Positions 17,350 through 26,514 of a DNA stretch of 64,000 nucleotides are shown here, piece by piece. Origin of the DNA: Candidatus Nitrosocosmicus sp. GTDB taxonomy: Archaea; Thermoproteota; Nitrososphaeria; Nitrososphaerales; Nitrososphaeraceae. The notes under the pieces were generated by a model that had not been told where the DNA came from, did not search any database, and saw only the letters and a program-made list of their open reading frames with translations. Both the position numbers and the translations under genes were made by a program. The stretch is taken from positions 1 to 64,000 of the forward strand of contig JAPSGR010000005.1 in the NCBI GenBank assembly GCA_031177355.1. The letters are read 5' to 3'. Position 1 is the stretch's first letter; each line of letters begins with the position of its first letter.

Positions 17350-17631
17350 TTAGTTTTTATTATATTTAGAAAGGTTAACACGGTAAAATTTTCTAAACGA
17401 TTCAACATTTTTGTTATATTCATCGAAAATTATGAAAACGTTAAATTTGAGAAATTCTTCAATACTGTTTGATTTGATGGCTTTTGATTCAAACAAATCA
17501 TTTACTATAGTTTTTAACTTTGCTATCTCTTCATCTTCTAGTCTGACCTCAATTTTTGAAATATCTGGCAATCCTCTTGTTATAATAGTTGTAAGAGTAT
17601 TTATCTTAGACCCGGTATTAAATATGCACAA
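17350..17631 (-). CDS. small hypothetical protein
   Basis: A 93-residue frame with a mixed alpha/beta, charged composition (SKIEVRLEDEEIAKLKTIVN, FIIFDEYNKNVESFRKFYRV). TTG is the only start before an upstream stop. The overlapping plus-strand 90-residue frame (17411-17683) is its antisense shadow and is hydrophobic without pattern. Family not recognised. No neighbours on the same strand. Confidence 0.5.
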   Translation of the reverse strand: MCIFNTGSKINTLTTIITRGLPDISKIEVRLEDEEIAKLKTIVNDLFESKAIKSNSIEEFLKFNVFIIFDEYNKNVESFRKFYRVNLSKYNKN

Positions 17632-17942
17632 TATTCACAATTATTGTAGGTCTTTTGGTGCAGTGATACTAACAATATTTTAGATAATATCATTGTATAG
17701 GAATAATAAATTCAGCCACTTTTCAAAGCAGACAAATTTTAGATAAAATGATACCTTATGGTTCAATCTATTGTTATATTCGTACTAAAGAATCTAATAC
17801 GACAAGTCGACCATGATTTTTTATTGAATATTCTTAAAGTACTAATACTTAGATAAATTATACGGCTCATTTGGGTAGCGATTTTTTACTGCAAGATTCT
17901 TCAAATTTGATATAAATTATAACACGTAAATCCTAGTAGTCT
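17632..17942. other. 311-bp gap
   Basis: No gene is seen. The right end contains a TATAAATTATA element about 30 nt before the ATG at 17943, a likely promoter. Confidence 0.5.
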
Positions 17943-18548
17943 ATGACTAGTACTAAAAGTTTTTCTACAAAGAACGCAACTATACTAATAGTAGCAGTAT
18001 TTTCCCTAGCGATTTCAATTGGGTTAAGTCAAATTTCGTCAGCATTAGCACAAACAAACATGGTGAATTGCAGCACTGAAGTCGACGACGAATCTAACGA
18101 TAGCGAAGTGAATAATGCAAGATCTTGTGACGACGAAGCAGAAAAAGAAGATGAAAGTAATGAATCAAATTCATCTCAAGCTTCTTCTATCTCTTCCTCC
18201 ACCTCCTCTTCAAATAATGATGATGACGAAGATGAACAGAGTGAACGCAATGATAATGTCACAACAAAACCACAAGATGTCGTTAGCAGCGGTCCTGCAT
18301 CTGCTTCGCCGGAAGACAATATCATAAAGCCGATCAACTTAAACAAAGGGTTAGTTTCAGACAAACCACTCAAGACAAACAATATGAATAACATGAATAA
18401 CAATAACAATCACGATGAAGAAATAGATGCTATAAAAGTTATAGAGGACGAATTTGAATTCAAAAAACAAATGGATAAAACTTCGGATGTCTCAGAAATA
18501 TACAAATCCTTTGATTTACCCTACACAGCATTATACAAGAATCCATAA
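17943..18548 (+). CDS. exported acidic Ser/Asn/Asp-rich protein
   Basis: Residues 1-36 are a signal peptide (ATILIVAVFSLAISIGLSQI...ALAQ). The mature protein is acidic and low complexity, with Asp/Glu clusters, poly-Ser (SSISSSTSSSNN) and an Asn/Met run. There are two cysteines in the N-terminal part (VNCSTEV, RSCDDEA). The C-terminal 40 residues are more ordered (IDAIKVIEDEFEFKKQM). Probably a disordered surface protein. Other frames in 18115-18409 are shadows of its repetitive codons. Confidence 0.8.
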   Translation: MTSTKSFSTKNATILIVAVFSLAISIGLSQISSALAQTNMVNCSTEVDDESNDSEVNNARSCDDEAEKEDESNESNSSQASSISSSTSSSNNDDDEDEQSERNDNVTTKPQDVVSSGPASASPEDNIIKPINLNKGLVSDKPLKTNNMNNMNNNNNHDEEIDAIKVIEDEFEFKKQMDKTSDVSEIYKSFDLPYTALYKNP

Positions 18549-18758
18549 CCCTGAAATTTTTTTTAAGATATTAACAAAATAATTATTTTATTTATTTATT
18601 AATGTGATCCTCTGGTAGAGAAACTTTTCCAATAACTTTATTATTAGAGTATTGTAACCGTATATTAGTAAATATGTAAATAATCGCTAAAGGTCAAATC
18701 ATTATGATGCATAAATCAATCAATCTAGAGTTGTAAGGAAAAGATAACTCGAGTTATT

Positions 18759-19403
18759 CTACCTTACTGTGTGTATTAGATCTGTCAATTTTCTTTTTGG
18801 TTTTGGCATGAGCATTTTTTTTGGATATCCGATACAAAGAATTGAAGAGGGCTGGAGATCAGTACTTATTATACTTTTAACCTTATTCTCGTCTATCATT
18901 CCTATCCAGATAGAACTTAGGCCCAAAGCATGAGCGGCTAGTTGTGCATATCCAGCTGCCAAAGTTGCATCTTGAACTGAAAATTTGTGCAAGATTTGGG
19001 GATTAAAATTTAATTTAATTCTCTCGGGGTTCATACAAAACACGAGGACCAGGGGTGCTCGCACATATGGCTGGTTATTTGCTGCTTTGACAAGCTCTAG
19101 TTTTATTTGGTCGTTAACGATGTGATACACCTCAAATCCTTGAAAACCCCCCGCAGTAGGGGCTGTATCGGCCGCAGCAAATATGATATCAATTTTCCAA
19201 CTCTCTATATCTTTTTCTTCAAATCTTCTTTGAGACCTTCTATTGAGCATGATGTTAAAGATATTGCTGTTTAGAACATCATCTATTTCCGTTTTATCTT
19301 GTTGAGTTTGTTCTTTTGGATAAACCTTTGGTAGTATGTCAGCAGGAAACATGCTCTCTAAGACTTTATTATCTTCCAATATGAATAGGATTGTTATTCT
19401 CAT
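18759..19403 (-). CDS. nitroreductase-family flavoprotein
   Basis: A 214-residue FMN-dependent nitroreductase-like protein. LNRRSQRRFEEKDI (about 53-66) is the N-terminal FMN-phosphate motif, APTAGGFQGFEVY (about 82) the second contact, and DATLAAGYAQLAAHALGLSSIWIG (in two parts) the dimer/FMN helix. IGYPKK closes the fold. The first 45 residues are longer than usual; an internal Met at about 18 may be the true start. Family members reduce nitro groups, quinones or flavins with NAD(P)H. No operon partner. Confidence 0.85.
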   Translation of the reverse strand: MRITILFILEDNKVLESMFPADILPKVYPKEQTQQDKTEIDDVLNSNIFNIMLNRRSQRRFEEKDIESWKIDIIFAAADTAPTAGGFQGFEVYHIVNDQIKLELVKAANNQPYVRAPLVLVFCMNPERIKLNFNPQILHKFSVQDATLAAGYAQLAAHALGLSSIWIGMIDENKVKSIISTDLQPSSILCIGYPKKMLMPKPKRKLTDLIHTVR

Positions 19404-19559
19404 AGAAAAGGATTCTATTTCCCCTCACAGAACAAAAAATAATAAAGACGAGATTTTGTATAACTGACAAATAACATAAATTATATTTTTTTATCTCTGA
19501 ATGTTATAAGTGCGCATTTTAGCATGGTGGTTTTCTCATTATACAAATTTCAGCCCTTA

Positions 19560-20126
19560 TTATCTTGGAATGAATCCCTTGTACTTTTCTCTATTTCTGT
19601 CCTTTAAATAAAAAATTATACCAATGATTAAAGTTACAACAGCAGAGATAAATGAAATCACTCCTATTACTAATCCTCCAAAAATGCTAAAGTCGATTTC
19701 CCCATTTTCCTTTAAGAAAGGTAGATTTCCAAAGAATAGATACAAAGAGGCTGATTCAGTACGGTCTAAATTAGTTACTGAAAGTTGATAAATGCCCGTT
19801 GTATCAGGTCTAATAGTTGAAAAATACGTCTTTTGAAATGTGGAATTGGAGACAATATTGTCATTTGGATCCAAAACTAATTCCTTTAAAAGGATTTGAT
19901 CATTATCGATAGAGTCTATGGTAACTGTCAATAACTTTGAAGTAGAGTCAATTGTGACAGTGGAATTAAAAGATTCTAATGGGTCAAGTGTAATCTGATT
20001 GGTAGATAGACTAGGATTGTTTTGAATGAATATACTGCTAAAGGACATTCCCCATGTAAAAAATATAACAATTGAAAGAATAAACAGTATACCGCTTACA
20101 ATCAGTACCTTAAGTCCACGCTGCAT
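19560..20126 (-). CDS. membrane-anchored extracytoplasmic beta-domain protein
   Basis: A 188-residue protein with an N-terminal hydrophobic segment (LKVLIVSGILFILSIVIFF), an approximately 115-residue outer domain rich in beta strands and N-x-S/T sites, and a second membrane helix (IGVISFISAVVTLIIGIIFY, about 154-174) followed by a basic tail (KDRNREKYKGF). This topology resembles archaeal GOLD-like or emp24-like proteins, but the match is only by eye. ATG start. Function unknown. Confidence 0.75.
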   Translation of the reverse strand: MQRGLKVLIVSGILFILSIVIFFTWGMSFSSIFIQNNPSLSTNQITLDPLESFNSTVTIDSTSKLLTVTIDSIDNDQILLKELVLDPNDNIVSNSTFQKTYFSTIRPDTTGIYQLSVTNLDRTESASLYLFFGNLPFLKENGEIDFSIFGGLVIGVISFISAVVTLIIGIIFYLKDRNREKYKGFIPR

Positions 20127-20466
20127 TCTTTATCTATCTATTTGTATTCCTAAATATAATTTGTCGCAGTCATTAGGTTTGTTGAGACAAGATATGATAC
20201 TGCTTAACTATCTTATATTTCCGACTAATTTTTGCTTGCTAAATTAATACATTTATTTAATACTTATTGATATCAAAATATTTCACTATATAAAATAAAT
20301 TTTCAAAATGAATCTTTCGTAAGCGTTATTTAGTTGCCTTATTTGTGTAACACAACATGTTTTGTGTTATTGCCTTTGTTAGGTATTGCCGGATAACAAC
20401 AGGTATTAGTAAAAAAAGTATACAGATGTTTAACAGTTTCAACAATTTGCAAAAAAATGATCATCC
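20127..20466. other. non-coding gap
   Basis: All frames are short and AT-biased. No RNA or repeat was recognised. It lies between divergent elements: the minus-strand gene starting at 20126 and the RNA candidate below. Confidence 0.45.
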
Positions 20467-20475
20467 TTTAAATAG
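20467..20475 (+). promoter_or_regulatory. TATA-box-like element
   Basis: TTTAAATAG matches the archaeal TATA consensus. About 25 nt downstream, near 20497-20500, base composition changes sharply to GC-richer sequence, the expected transcription start of the RNA candidate. Confidence 0.5.
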
Positions 20476-20496
20476 TTTAATTTATATTTTTAGATA

Positions 20497-20570
20497 GTAA
20501 CCTCTCCAGGTCAAACGGAAGGTGCATGTAGGAATCTGGTAGGAAATTCCATAGTCAACCTACCTTTTTT
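20497..20570 (+). ncRNA. candidate small structured RNA
   Basis: A roughly 70-nt island of higher GC content in an AT-rich gap. It has a TATA-like box about 25 nt before its left edge and ends in TTTTTT (20565-20570). Possible helices are CCAGGT (20506-20511) with ATCTGG (20534-20539), GGAAT with ATTCC, and GGTAGG (20538-20543) with CCTACC (20559-20564); some are mutually exclusive, so alternative folds are possible. The CCAGGTCAAACGGAAGG segment superficially recalls the SRP helix 8 GGAA loop, but the AGCAG side and Alu domain are missing. No known RNA family could be assigned. Confidence 0.4.
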
Positions 20571-21054
20571 CTGCTGGTTTGAATTACTGCTAGTTAGGTG
20601 TTTTGCACTTTTTTAAATAAAAAATAATTATTAATTTGGATAGATTCATCTTCTTTTTATTTTTGTACATAAAGACCTCATATTTTACTGAAGTATTAAC
20701 GGACTCAATTATCCATAAATCGATGTAGAGGAAGATAATAGCTATGGAGCGTGTCAATACAAATACACACTTATTCTGTGATTATATACTCTTATCATTG
20801 ACTTTATTATCTATTGGTCTTGGCTAAAAAAAAATATAGAAAGATTATAATTCATTTAAATCTAAGTTATCAGATGAAGTACCATAAAGGTCCTATTACT
20901 ATACAGTTAACACTTTATTCAAAATATCCAAATATTATTCTTAACGCTTTTAACACGATCTTATACGTATGCTCTAGTTCTCGTAACTGGTCTACCAACA
21001 TTCATGCAAATATTGAGCAGGCTCACCGTCGATGTATGTCTTAAGTGAAAACGA
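20571..21054. other. non-coding gap before the 129-aa protein gene
   Basis: A plus-strand frame at 20814-21044 lacks protein-like composition. Nothing else is seen. Confidence 0.45.
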
Positions 21055-21444
21055 TTGATTGATAAGGTAACAGATTACAAGGAGATATACCAGTATATTC
21101 TGGGACTGGATGATAAAATCAGATTTGTTGGTATCATTAATGACCTGGGTAGACTTGTGTATGGAGGAATGAGGCCTGGAGTACTATCACTTGAAAGTGA
21201 AACCGAGTCAATCAAAATTTACATGGAATTTGCACTTATTTCTAAATTACATACCGATTTTGATTCTAAATTGGGGGAAGTTTTATATTCATTAACTGTT
21301 AGAAAAAAAATTAAAATGCTTTCTTTTCCAGTTAGCGATCATATTATCAGGTTATCTCTTGAAAAAACCGCTGACCATGAGAAAATAGTCAAAAACATCC
21401 TCAGTTTTTTAAAAGCGATAGATCCTGGCAGATATGAATTCTAA
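21055..21444 (+). CDS. conserved-looking cytoplasmic protein, 129 aa, unknown function
   Basis: An alpha/beta protein with the core DDKIRFVGIINDLGRLVYGG followed by MRPGVLSLESETESIKIYM. A strand (VRKKIKMLSFPVSDHIIRLSLE) and a C-terminal helix follow. This pattern recalls a family expanded in thaumarchaeal genomes and listed as a domain of unknown function (possibly DUF6659; from memory, unverified), and also roadblock-like sensor folds. TTG start. The stop codon overlaps the stop of the convergent gene at 21441. Confidence 0.7.
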   Translation: MIDKVTDYKEIYQYILGLDDKIRFVGIINDLGRLVYGGMRPGVLSLESETESIKIYMEFALISKLHTDFDSKLGEVLYSLTVRKKIKMLSFPVSDHIIRLSLEKTADHEKIVKNILSFLKAIDPGRYEF

Positions 21445-21794
21445 TCCTTCATTCGGTCCTCATAACTTTGTATAATAGCTTTAATGGCCTTAATTTCTTG
21501 TAAGCATTGGTCCCTAAACTCTAAATAAATACCTTCTTTTCTGAGTTGTTCAAGCCAGAGCTCCATTTGTCCAAAGTATGAAATAAAACTGCCTAACTCA
21601 TTTGAAAAGATGTTATTGTTATTGGGATTTTCTAATCCAGCAAAATAATCCAGAATTGTCAGCTGAAAATACAGCCTGCTTAATCTGAGATCTGCAAAAA
21701 ATCTTCTATAACTAATGATTCTATCTTCATGAGACTTGGATTTTATTTCAGAGATCTTGGGTAAAACCCTACTCCTCCCCCCAATATTATTCAT
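21441..21794 (-). CDS. helical hypothetical protein, 117 aa
   Basis: Predicted all-helical and charged, with long amphipathic helices (YRRFFADLRLSRLYFQLTIL, FGQMELWLEQLRKE, LQEIKAIKAIIQSYEDRM). No membrane segment or cysteine motif. ATG start. Its last four bases overlap the convergent gene. Family not recognised. Confidence 0.7.
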   Translation of the reverse strand: MNNIGGRSRVLPKISEIKSKSHEDRIISYRRFFADLRLSRLYFQLTILDYFAGLENPNNNNIFSNELGSFISYFGQMELWLEQLRKEGIYLEFRDQCLQEIKAIKAIIQSYEDRMKD

Positions 21795-21894
21795 GTAGAT
21801 TTTAAATATCGCGAAAAATTAAGTCTTATTATTTGAGTACACAAATTTCGACTACCTAAATAGAAGACAGAATAACTTTTTTTATGATATTTTT

Positions 21895-23166
21895 TTACTT
21901 GGACGTGAATGAGGAATAGGGCTTTGATATAGATATAAAAGATCCTATAACACCGCCTATAACGGAAAGAGGAAGTATAATCATAAAATTATCTAAGAAA
22001 ATCATCAAATAAATCTTGACAATTAAGTTTTGATATATAAGATACCCGTAAAGTTCTTCATTAAGGATATATGTGTTTAATGGAAAGCATAGTGAATAAG
22101 AGAGTAGAGCGAATATTATTCCAAGTATTATTTTTCTGAAAAATTTTGCAGAAGGAAAATTTATTGCTAAATCATTATGTTGGATCTTTTTACTTTTTTT
22201 AGAAAACCTTCCAATTCTAAAACTCTTGTTTACTACATAAAAAGCCCCAAAAGGAATCAGATTTAGTATGTAATAACCCCAAAGACCATAAAGAAATGGA
22301 TTTGACAAGATTTGAGTAAACAAGGTTAACACGATATAAAAAGAACCAATCAGAAAAACCAATATAGATAAATTTGAATATTTTTCAAATACTTTAATAA
22401 AATAGGCTGAAAAAAGTATTGGAAAACCTAATCCATAGATGAAAAATGCAAAGTCCGAGGGCGGATTGAAATTATAACTTTGGGTTTCTGAAAATGGAAG
22501 TGAAAAAAAATATAACAATCCCGATAAAATCATCAAGAGTATAGAAAGATTCAAAAATAATTGAATTTTAAGTACAATATCTCTCTCTCTTCTCTTCTTT
22601 TTGATAACATTTATACTCTCACCATCCAGCTTCCAATTTTTAATGTAACCATTTTTTTCTATATCGTCACCTTGAATTCCAATGTGAGAAGTCATTGGGT
22701 GAATGTTATCAAATATTCCAGGTGTTAATTTAAAATTTGTTATTCGTAAATTACCTATTGCTATGAGCAACCAGCCTGTCAGGAGGGTTAAATGTGGAGG
22801 ACTCAGTAATCCATCTAGGCCAAATTTCAAGTGCCAATAAAAGTCAAACGGTCCCGCAGCTAGTATCAGTATTATACCCGCAAAAATAATAATGTAATTT
22901 TTTTTTAGCATCTTTTCAGTATTAAAATTTCTCCTAATGTTGAGAAAAAAAGTGCTTATAATCAAGAGAATTCCAGAGTAAACCAATGAATGAGGGTATG
23001 AAAAAAAAGTTTCTGGTTGACTTAAAATATGGAATGTAATATCCCAACTTCCACCAGAAAATGAAAGAATCAGTCCAATTATCATGAGGAGATTCTGATA
23101 TGCATACATTGAAGCTCCAAGAGCAATCTTTGGCTTTAAAAGAGTACTTTTCATTTTGATCTTCAT
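21895..23166 (-). CDS. polytopic membrane protein of unknown function
   Basis: A 423-residue protein with about ten to eleven membrane helices. Helix 1 (LLMIIGLILSFSGGSWDITFH) is followed by YPHSLVYSGILLI and further His-containing helices (FDFYWHLKFG, LSPPHLTLLTGWLLI); the repeated His/Trp/Asp in membrane segments could bind a metal or haem. A cytoplasmic loop of about 60 residues is basic (KKKRRERD). ATG at 23166, or at 23154 (MKST). It is 48 bp downstream of lysK on the same strand. Transport or redox roles are both possible. Confidence 0.75.
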   Translation of the reverse strand: MKIKMKSTLLKPKIALGASMYAYQNLLMIIGLILSFSGGSWDITFHILSQPETFFSYPHSLVYSGILLIISTFFLNIRRNFNTEKMLKKNYIIIFAGIILILAAGPFDFYWHLKFGLDGLLSPPHLTLLTGWLLIAIGNLRITNFKLTPGIFDNIHPMTSHIGIQGDDIEKNGYIKNWKLDGESINVIKKKRRERDIVLKIQLFLNLSILLMILSGLLYFFSLPFSETQSYNFNPPSDFAFFIYGLGFPILFSAYFIKVFEKYSNLSILVFLIGSFYIVLTLFTQILSNPFLYGLWGYYILNLIPFGAFYVVNKSFRIGRFSKKSKKIQHNDLAINFPSAKFFRKIILGIIFALLSYSLCFPLNTYILNEELYGYLIYQNLIVKIYLMIFLDNFMIILPLSVIGGVIGSFISISKPYSSFTSK

Positions 23167-23214
23167 CCATCCTATACTCTTGAATCCGTAGTTAATAATA
23201 TAAGCAACCTCAAG

Positions 23215-24930
23215 TTAAGAAATTACTTCCTCCAAAGTCTTTATCACATTTTCCAAGCCCAAATCAGCAATGTAATTACCCAATCTTGGACCCCTTTCGG
23301 AATTTGTCAATATTTGATATAACAACTTGAAGGCCTCTTTTGGTTGTAGACCATTACTTTTTGCATTATTGAATATAATGGATTGTATATTTTGCGCTAT
23401 TTCATCCTGATTCTGAAACGCCGAATTCTGAACCTCTACATTCTTTCGGGTTTGCTGTACTGATAAAATATTCTTAAAATCTTCTATTATCTTTTGAAGC
23501 AACTGCTTTTGTTGTGGACCTAAGCTAAAGGCATCTTTTCTGGTTTTGTGAGAACCTCCGTTTAGATCTAAATTTGACACTTCAGTTGCCCAGTTTATTG
23601 CCAATGTAATTTTTTTTAGTAGAACATAATTAGAATTATCTTCTGGTTTTATCAGTCCATACTTTTTCAACCTCTCAAGTATCTGAGTAACGATATCGGT
23701 CTTGATGGTCTGATTTTTAAATAAATCGGCTTGTTGCATTAACATTCTATAAGGGATGTGTAATCCAGGATAAATTTTTGGCGGGTTAAGATGATTTATG
23801 TATTCATAAATACCATTTATTTTTATCCGTTTGCTTTCGTTCGATTCCTTTATTTTTCCAAAATAAACATCTTCATACAAATCGTATTCATCCATCAATT
23901 GGGGTATATCGTCTATGCCAACATGCCTTGTTCCAGATATCCTTTTAAATAACAATAGCAATAGAGACTCAGGCGTTCCGTATTGTAACCACATCTGTGG
24001 GGTCAGGACATTTCCAGAGGATTTACTTATTTTTTTACCACCTTTATCTAAAAACATTTCATATTTTGCGTGAAGTGGATGACTATAATTTAGTATTTCT
24101 TCTGATATCCAATCATTAATTTTAACTGAGTCCATAATGTCTTTTCCAAATGCTTCAAATCTAATGTCAAAGGCTTGCCACCTAGCTGCAAATTCTACTT
24201 TCCAGGCTAATTTACCGTTTCCTGAGTCAATTTTTGCCTGGCCTGAATGACCGCAACCCTTTACAAGTTTTCTTCCTATTGTGTTACCACTGCAAGTATA
24301 CGTCACTACCTTTTCGATAGGAATATATTCAATCGCATTAGCAACATAGAGTCTGTTGCACTGCTCGCAAATGGGAAAATAAGGCAAGAACTGTGTATAT
24401 TTTTGCTGTCCAACTGATTCGGAAATCTTGTTGCCGATAAGTTTACTCTTTGAGAGAATATTATGGATCTGATTTGCTAAAATTCCGCTTTTGTAAGTCT
24501 CTGTCCCACTCTTAAACACATATTTTACTTTTGAGGCATTTAAACCTTCAAGCAAAAGGTTACTCATATGAGCACCATAAGAATCGTGACAATCGCCAAA
24601 AGGATCGGGAATAAATGAAACCGGTTTACAAATATATTCATTCAGCCATTCAGGCATCCCGTAAGGTACTTTTCGAAGTCCATCTAGATCGTCAGAAAAT
24701 GTAATCAGTTCGGATTTAAATCCGAGGTTTTGTAAGGCTAAGGATATCCCATAAGCTCTAACTGCATCACCCATACTTCCTATATGCGGAATTCCGGAAG
24801 CACCTAATCCACTTTCAACTCTAAGGAGACTAGTGGACCTTGCTAATTTTTTTTCTCTTTCAACAATCGTATTTGCAATCTTGTCAATCCAGGTTCCTTT
24901 TCCAATAGTATCTTCAATGGTTTTGCTCAT
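23215..24930 (-). CDS. lysK: class I lysyl-tRNA synthetase
   Basis: A 571-residue archaeal-type LysRS. The HIGH-like motif is HIGS in SGIPHIGSMGD (about 44-54), and the KMSKS-like loop is KKISKSSGNV (about 287-296). A zinc-type cluster CEQC...TC...GCGH (about 180-222) lies in the connective region. It charges tRNA-Lys using ATP. Class I LysRS is characteristic of most archaea. ATG start. The upstream elp3 second half ends 10 bp before its start, so the two are co-transcribed. Confidence 0.95.
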   Translation of the reverse strand: MSKTIEDTIGKGTWIDKIANTIVEREKKLARSTSLLRVESGLGASGIPHIGSMGDAVRAYGISLALQNLGFKSELITFSDDLDGLRKVPYGMPEWLNEYICKPVSFIPDPFGDCHDSYGAHMSNLLLEGLNASKVKYVFKSGTETYKSGILANQIHNILSKSKLIGNKISESVGQQKYTQFLPYFPICEQCNRLYVANAIEYIPIEKVVTYTCSGNTIGRKLVKGCGHSGQAKIDSGNGKLAWKVEFAARWQAFDIRFEAFGKDIMDSVKINDWISEEILNYSHPLHAKYEMFLDKGGKKISKSSGNVLTPQMWLQYGTPESLLLLLFKRISGTRHVGIDDIPQLMDEYDLYEDVYFGKIKESNESKRIKINGIYEYINHLNPPKIYPGLHIPYRMLMQQADLFKNQTIKTDIVTQILERLKKYGLIKPEDNSNYVLLKKITLAINWATEVSNLDLNGGSHKTRKDAFSLGPQQKQLLQKIIEDFKNILSVQQTRKNVEVQNSAFQNQDEIAQNIQSIIFNNAKSNGLQPKEAFKLLYQILTNSERGPRLGNYIADLGLENVIKTLEEVIS

Positions 24931-24940
24931 TTATGCTATC

Positions 24941-26494
24941 CTATAGTAGTTTTGTTACATATGGACCATTATTAGTATATCCAAATTTTCTATAATACTC
25001 TCGTGTCCCTACTGCACTTATTATGGAGATGGCTTTCAAGTTGAATTCTTCTTTACATATTTTTTCAGCTTCAGAAAGCAACGTGCTTCCAAGTCCTTTA
25101 TGTTGAAATTCGATGCTATTAGTATTAGTAGAATTTGTAGCAGTAGCAGTTCCAGACCTGACCTCATTATTACTGAAAGGGCCAAAATCCGTATAGGCTA
25201 ATTTACCAAGTTCAATAGTGCTATTAGACAAAGTGCCTTCTTTTTGTTTTCTAATGCTCGTTTTTACATTCTCGTTAACATTTCTGAAAGTATTATAAGT
25301 ATTTACAATTTTAGCAACTTGTCCGTAAACATGAAGCTCCCTTACTATGGCCGCATAGCGTGGTTTTTCATTTGATATTTTATCCCTATTTGTAAAACTA
25401 CCACTAGAGTTAACCGAATCTACACACAACTCGGTTCTTAAAGGTGCAGGCATAAGTCTAAGCCTCAGGAATCCAAAAAGAAGATTCTTTTTGGTAATTT
25501 CAAAAGATAAAAAGATCTCTTTACCTCCAGAAGCATTATAGTCTAATCTTGTTAATTCCATGTCATCCTTGGACACATCGACATGTTGATTGATTAGCCC
25601 AATTTCCCTGCATCGGATACATTTACACCTAACTCCTTCCCTTTTCAGTCTGTCTAAGACCAACTGCCTAATGTTTCCCAAATTGGGTCCTGAAATAATA
25701 TCTTTAGGTTCCACCTCCCTCTGTATTCTCATAATCCTAACCCATGGTGGGATTATTTTTTTTATCTCAACCAAAAGATTAACCAATTCCTCTGTTGAGT
25801 AACTTTCATATTTGTTTTTCCTGTATAATTCATATAATCCCGTATTTGGGACGACCAATGTAGGATAAATCTTTAACATGTCTGGCTTTAGCCGGTCATC
25901 TTCGAATAACTGCTCCGCATCAGCAATGTCCTTTTCATAGGTAGAGCCTGGAAGTCCGGGCATCATGTGAGCTCCTATTTTGTAACCCGAGTTACGAGCT
26001 ATATAAAACGCTTCATAAACATCATTTAGATTGTGACCGCGGTTAGTTATCTTGTAAACTTTATCGTCTAAAGACTGAATTCCTAATTCTATGCGAGTTG
26101 TCCCTAACTCAAGCATCAGGTTTACATGATCATATTTGCAATAGTCAGGTTTTGTTTCAATTGTATACCCTACGCATCTAATTGACGCTGTCTCATTTTT
26201 TCTCTTAGACTGTTGAAGATCTTCTATTAACCTTTTAGTATTAGACATTGACTCTTGTACATTTATCTTTTGTTCTGTGGTTTGGTTTTGGTTTTTATTT
26301 TCAACAGATAAAATATCAATATTGCTATTTTTATTGAATTCATCATCAAAAGAATTTAAGGCATCAAAACATTTTTTTGAAAATTCAATTTGATAGTTGA
26401 TTGGGTAAAATGGAAAGGTTCCTCCGACAATTACTATTTCAGCTTTACTAACCTCATGACCTCGATCCATTAGTTGAATAATTTTAGTTCGCAC
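24941..26494 (-). CDS. elp3: Elp3, C-terminal part (radical-SAM body and GNAT domain)
   Basis: A 517-residue frame lacking the start of the radical-SAM domain. It carries VGGTFPFYP, the TIETKPDYC motif, GIQS, GHNLNDV, PGLPGST and IYPTLVV, all standard Elp3 landmarks. A C-terminal acetyltransferase domain follows, with the acetyl-CoA loop QHKGLGSTLL and the closing YYRKFGY. Elp3 modifies U34 of tRNA (cm5U chemistry). The true frame extends upstream of 26494: codons reading AQQVNYDAYQQVRTKI precede the annotated Met, so the 26494 GTG is an artefact of a frameshift near 26530. It is functional only if the shift is an error or is bypassed. Confidence 0.9.
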   Translation of the reverse strand: MRTKIIQLMDRGHEVSKAEIVIVGGTFPFYPINYQIEFSKKCFDALNSFDDEFNKNSNIDILSVENKNQNQTTEQKINVQESMSNTKRLIEDLQQSKRKNETASIRCVGYTIETKPDYCKYDHVNLMLELGTTRIELGIQSLDDKVYKITNRGHNLNDVYEAFYIARNSGYKIGAHMMPGLPGSTYEKDIADAEQLFEDDRLKPDMLKIYPTLVVPNTGLYELYRKNKYESYSTEELVNLLVEIKKIIPPWVRIMRIQREVEPKDIISGPNLGNIRQLVLDRLKREGVRCKCIRCREIGLINQHVDVSKDDMELTRLDYNASGGKEIFLSFEITKKNLLFGFLRLRLMPAPLRTELCVDSVNSSGSFTNRDKISNEKPRYAAIVRELHVYGQVAKIVNTYNTFRNVNENVKTSIRKQKEGTLSNSTIELGKLAYTDFGPFSNNEVRSGTATATNSTNTNSIEFQHKGLGSTLLSEAEKICKEEFNLKAISIISAVGTREYYRKFGYTNNGPYVTKLL

Positions 26495-26514
26495 TTGTTG
26501 ATAAGCATCATAAT

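Noticed and set aside
17411-17683. 90-residue plus-strand ORF
   Set aside because: Antisense to a more protein-like frame at 17350-17631; hydrophobic without helix pattern.
20497-20570. SRP RNA or fragment of it
   Set aside because: CCAGGTCAAACGGAAGG resembles the helix 8 tip, but the pairing around GGAA fails and the AGCAG strand and Alu domain are absent.
20814-21044. 76-residue plus-strand ORF
   Set aside because: No domain, irregular composition and no start signal; lies in an AT-rich gap.
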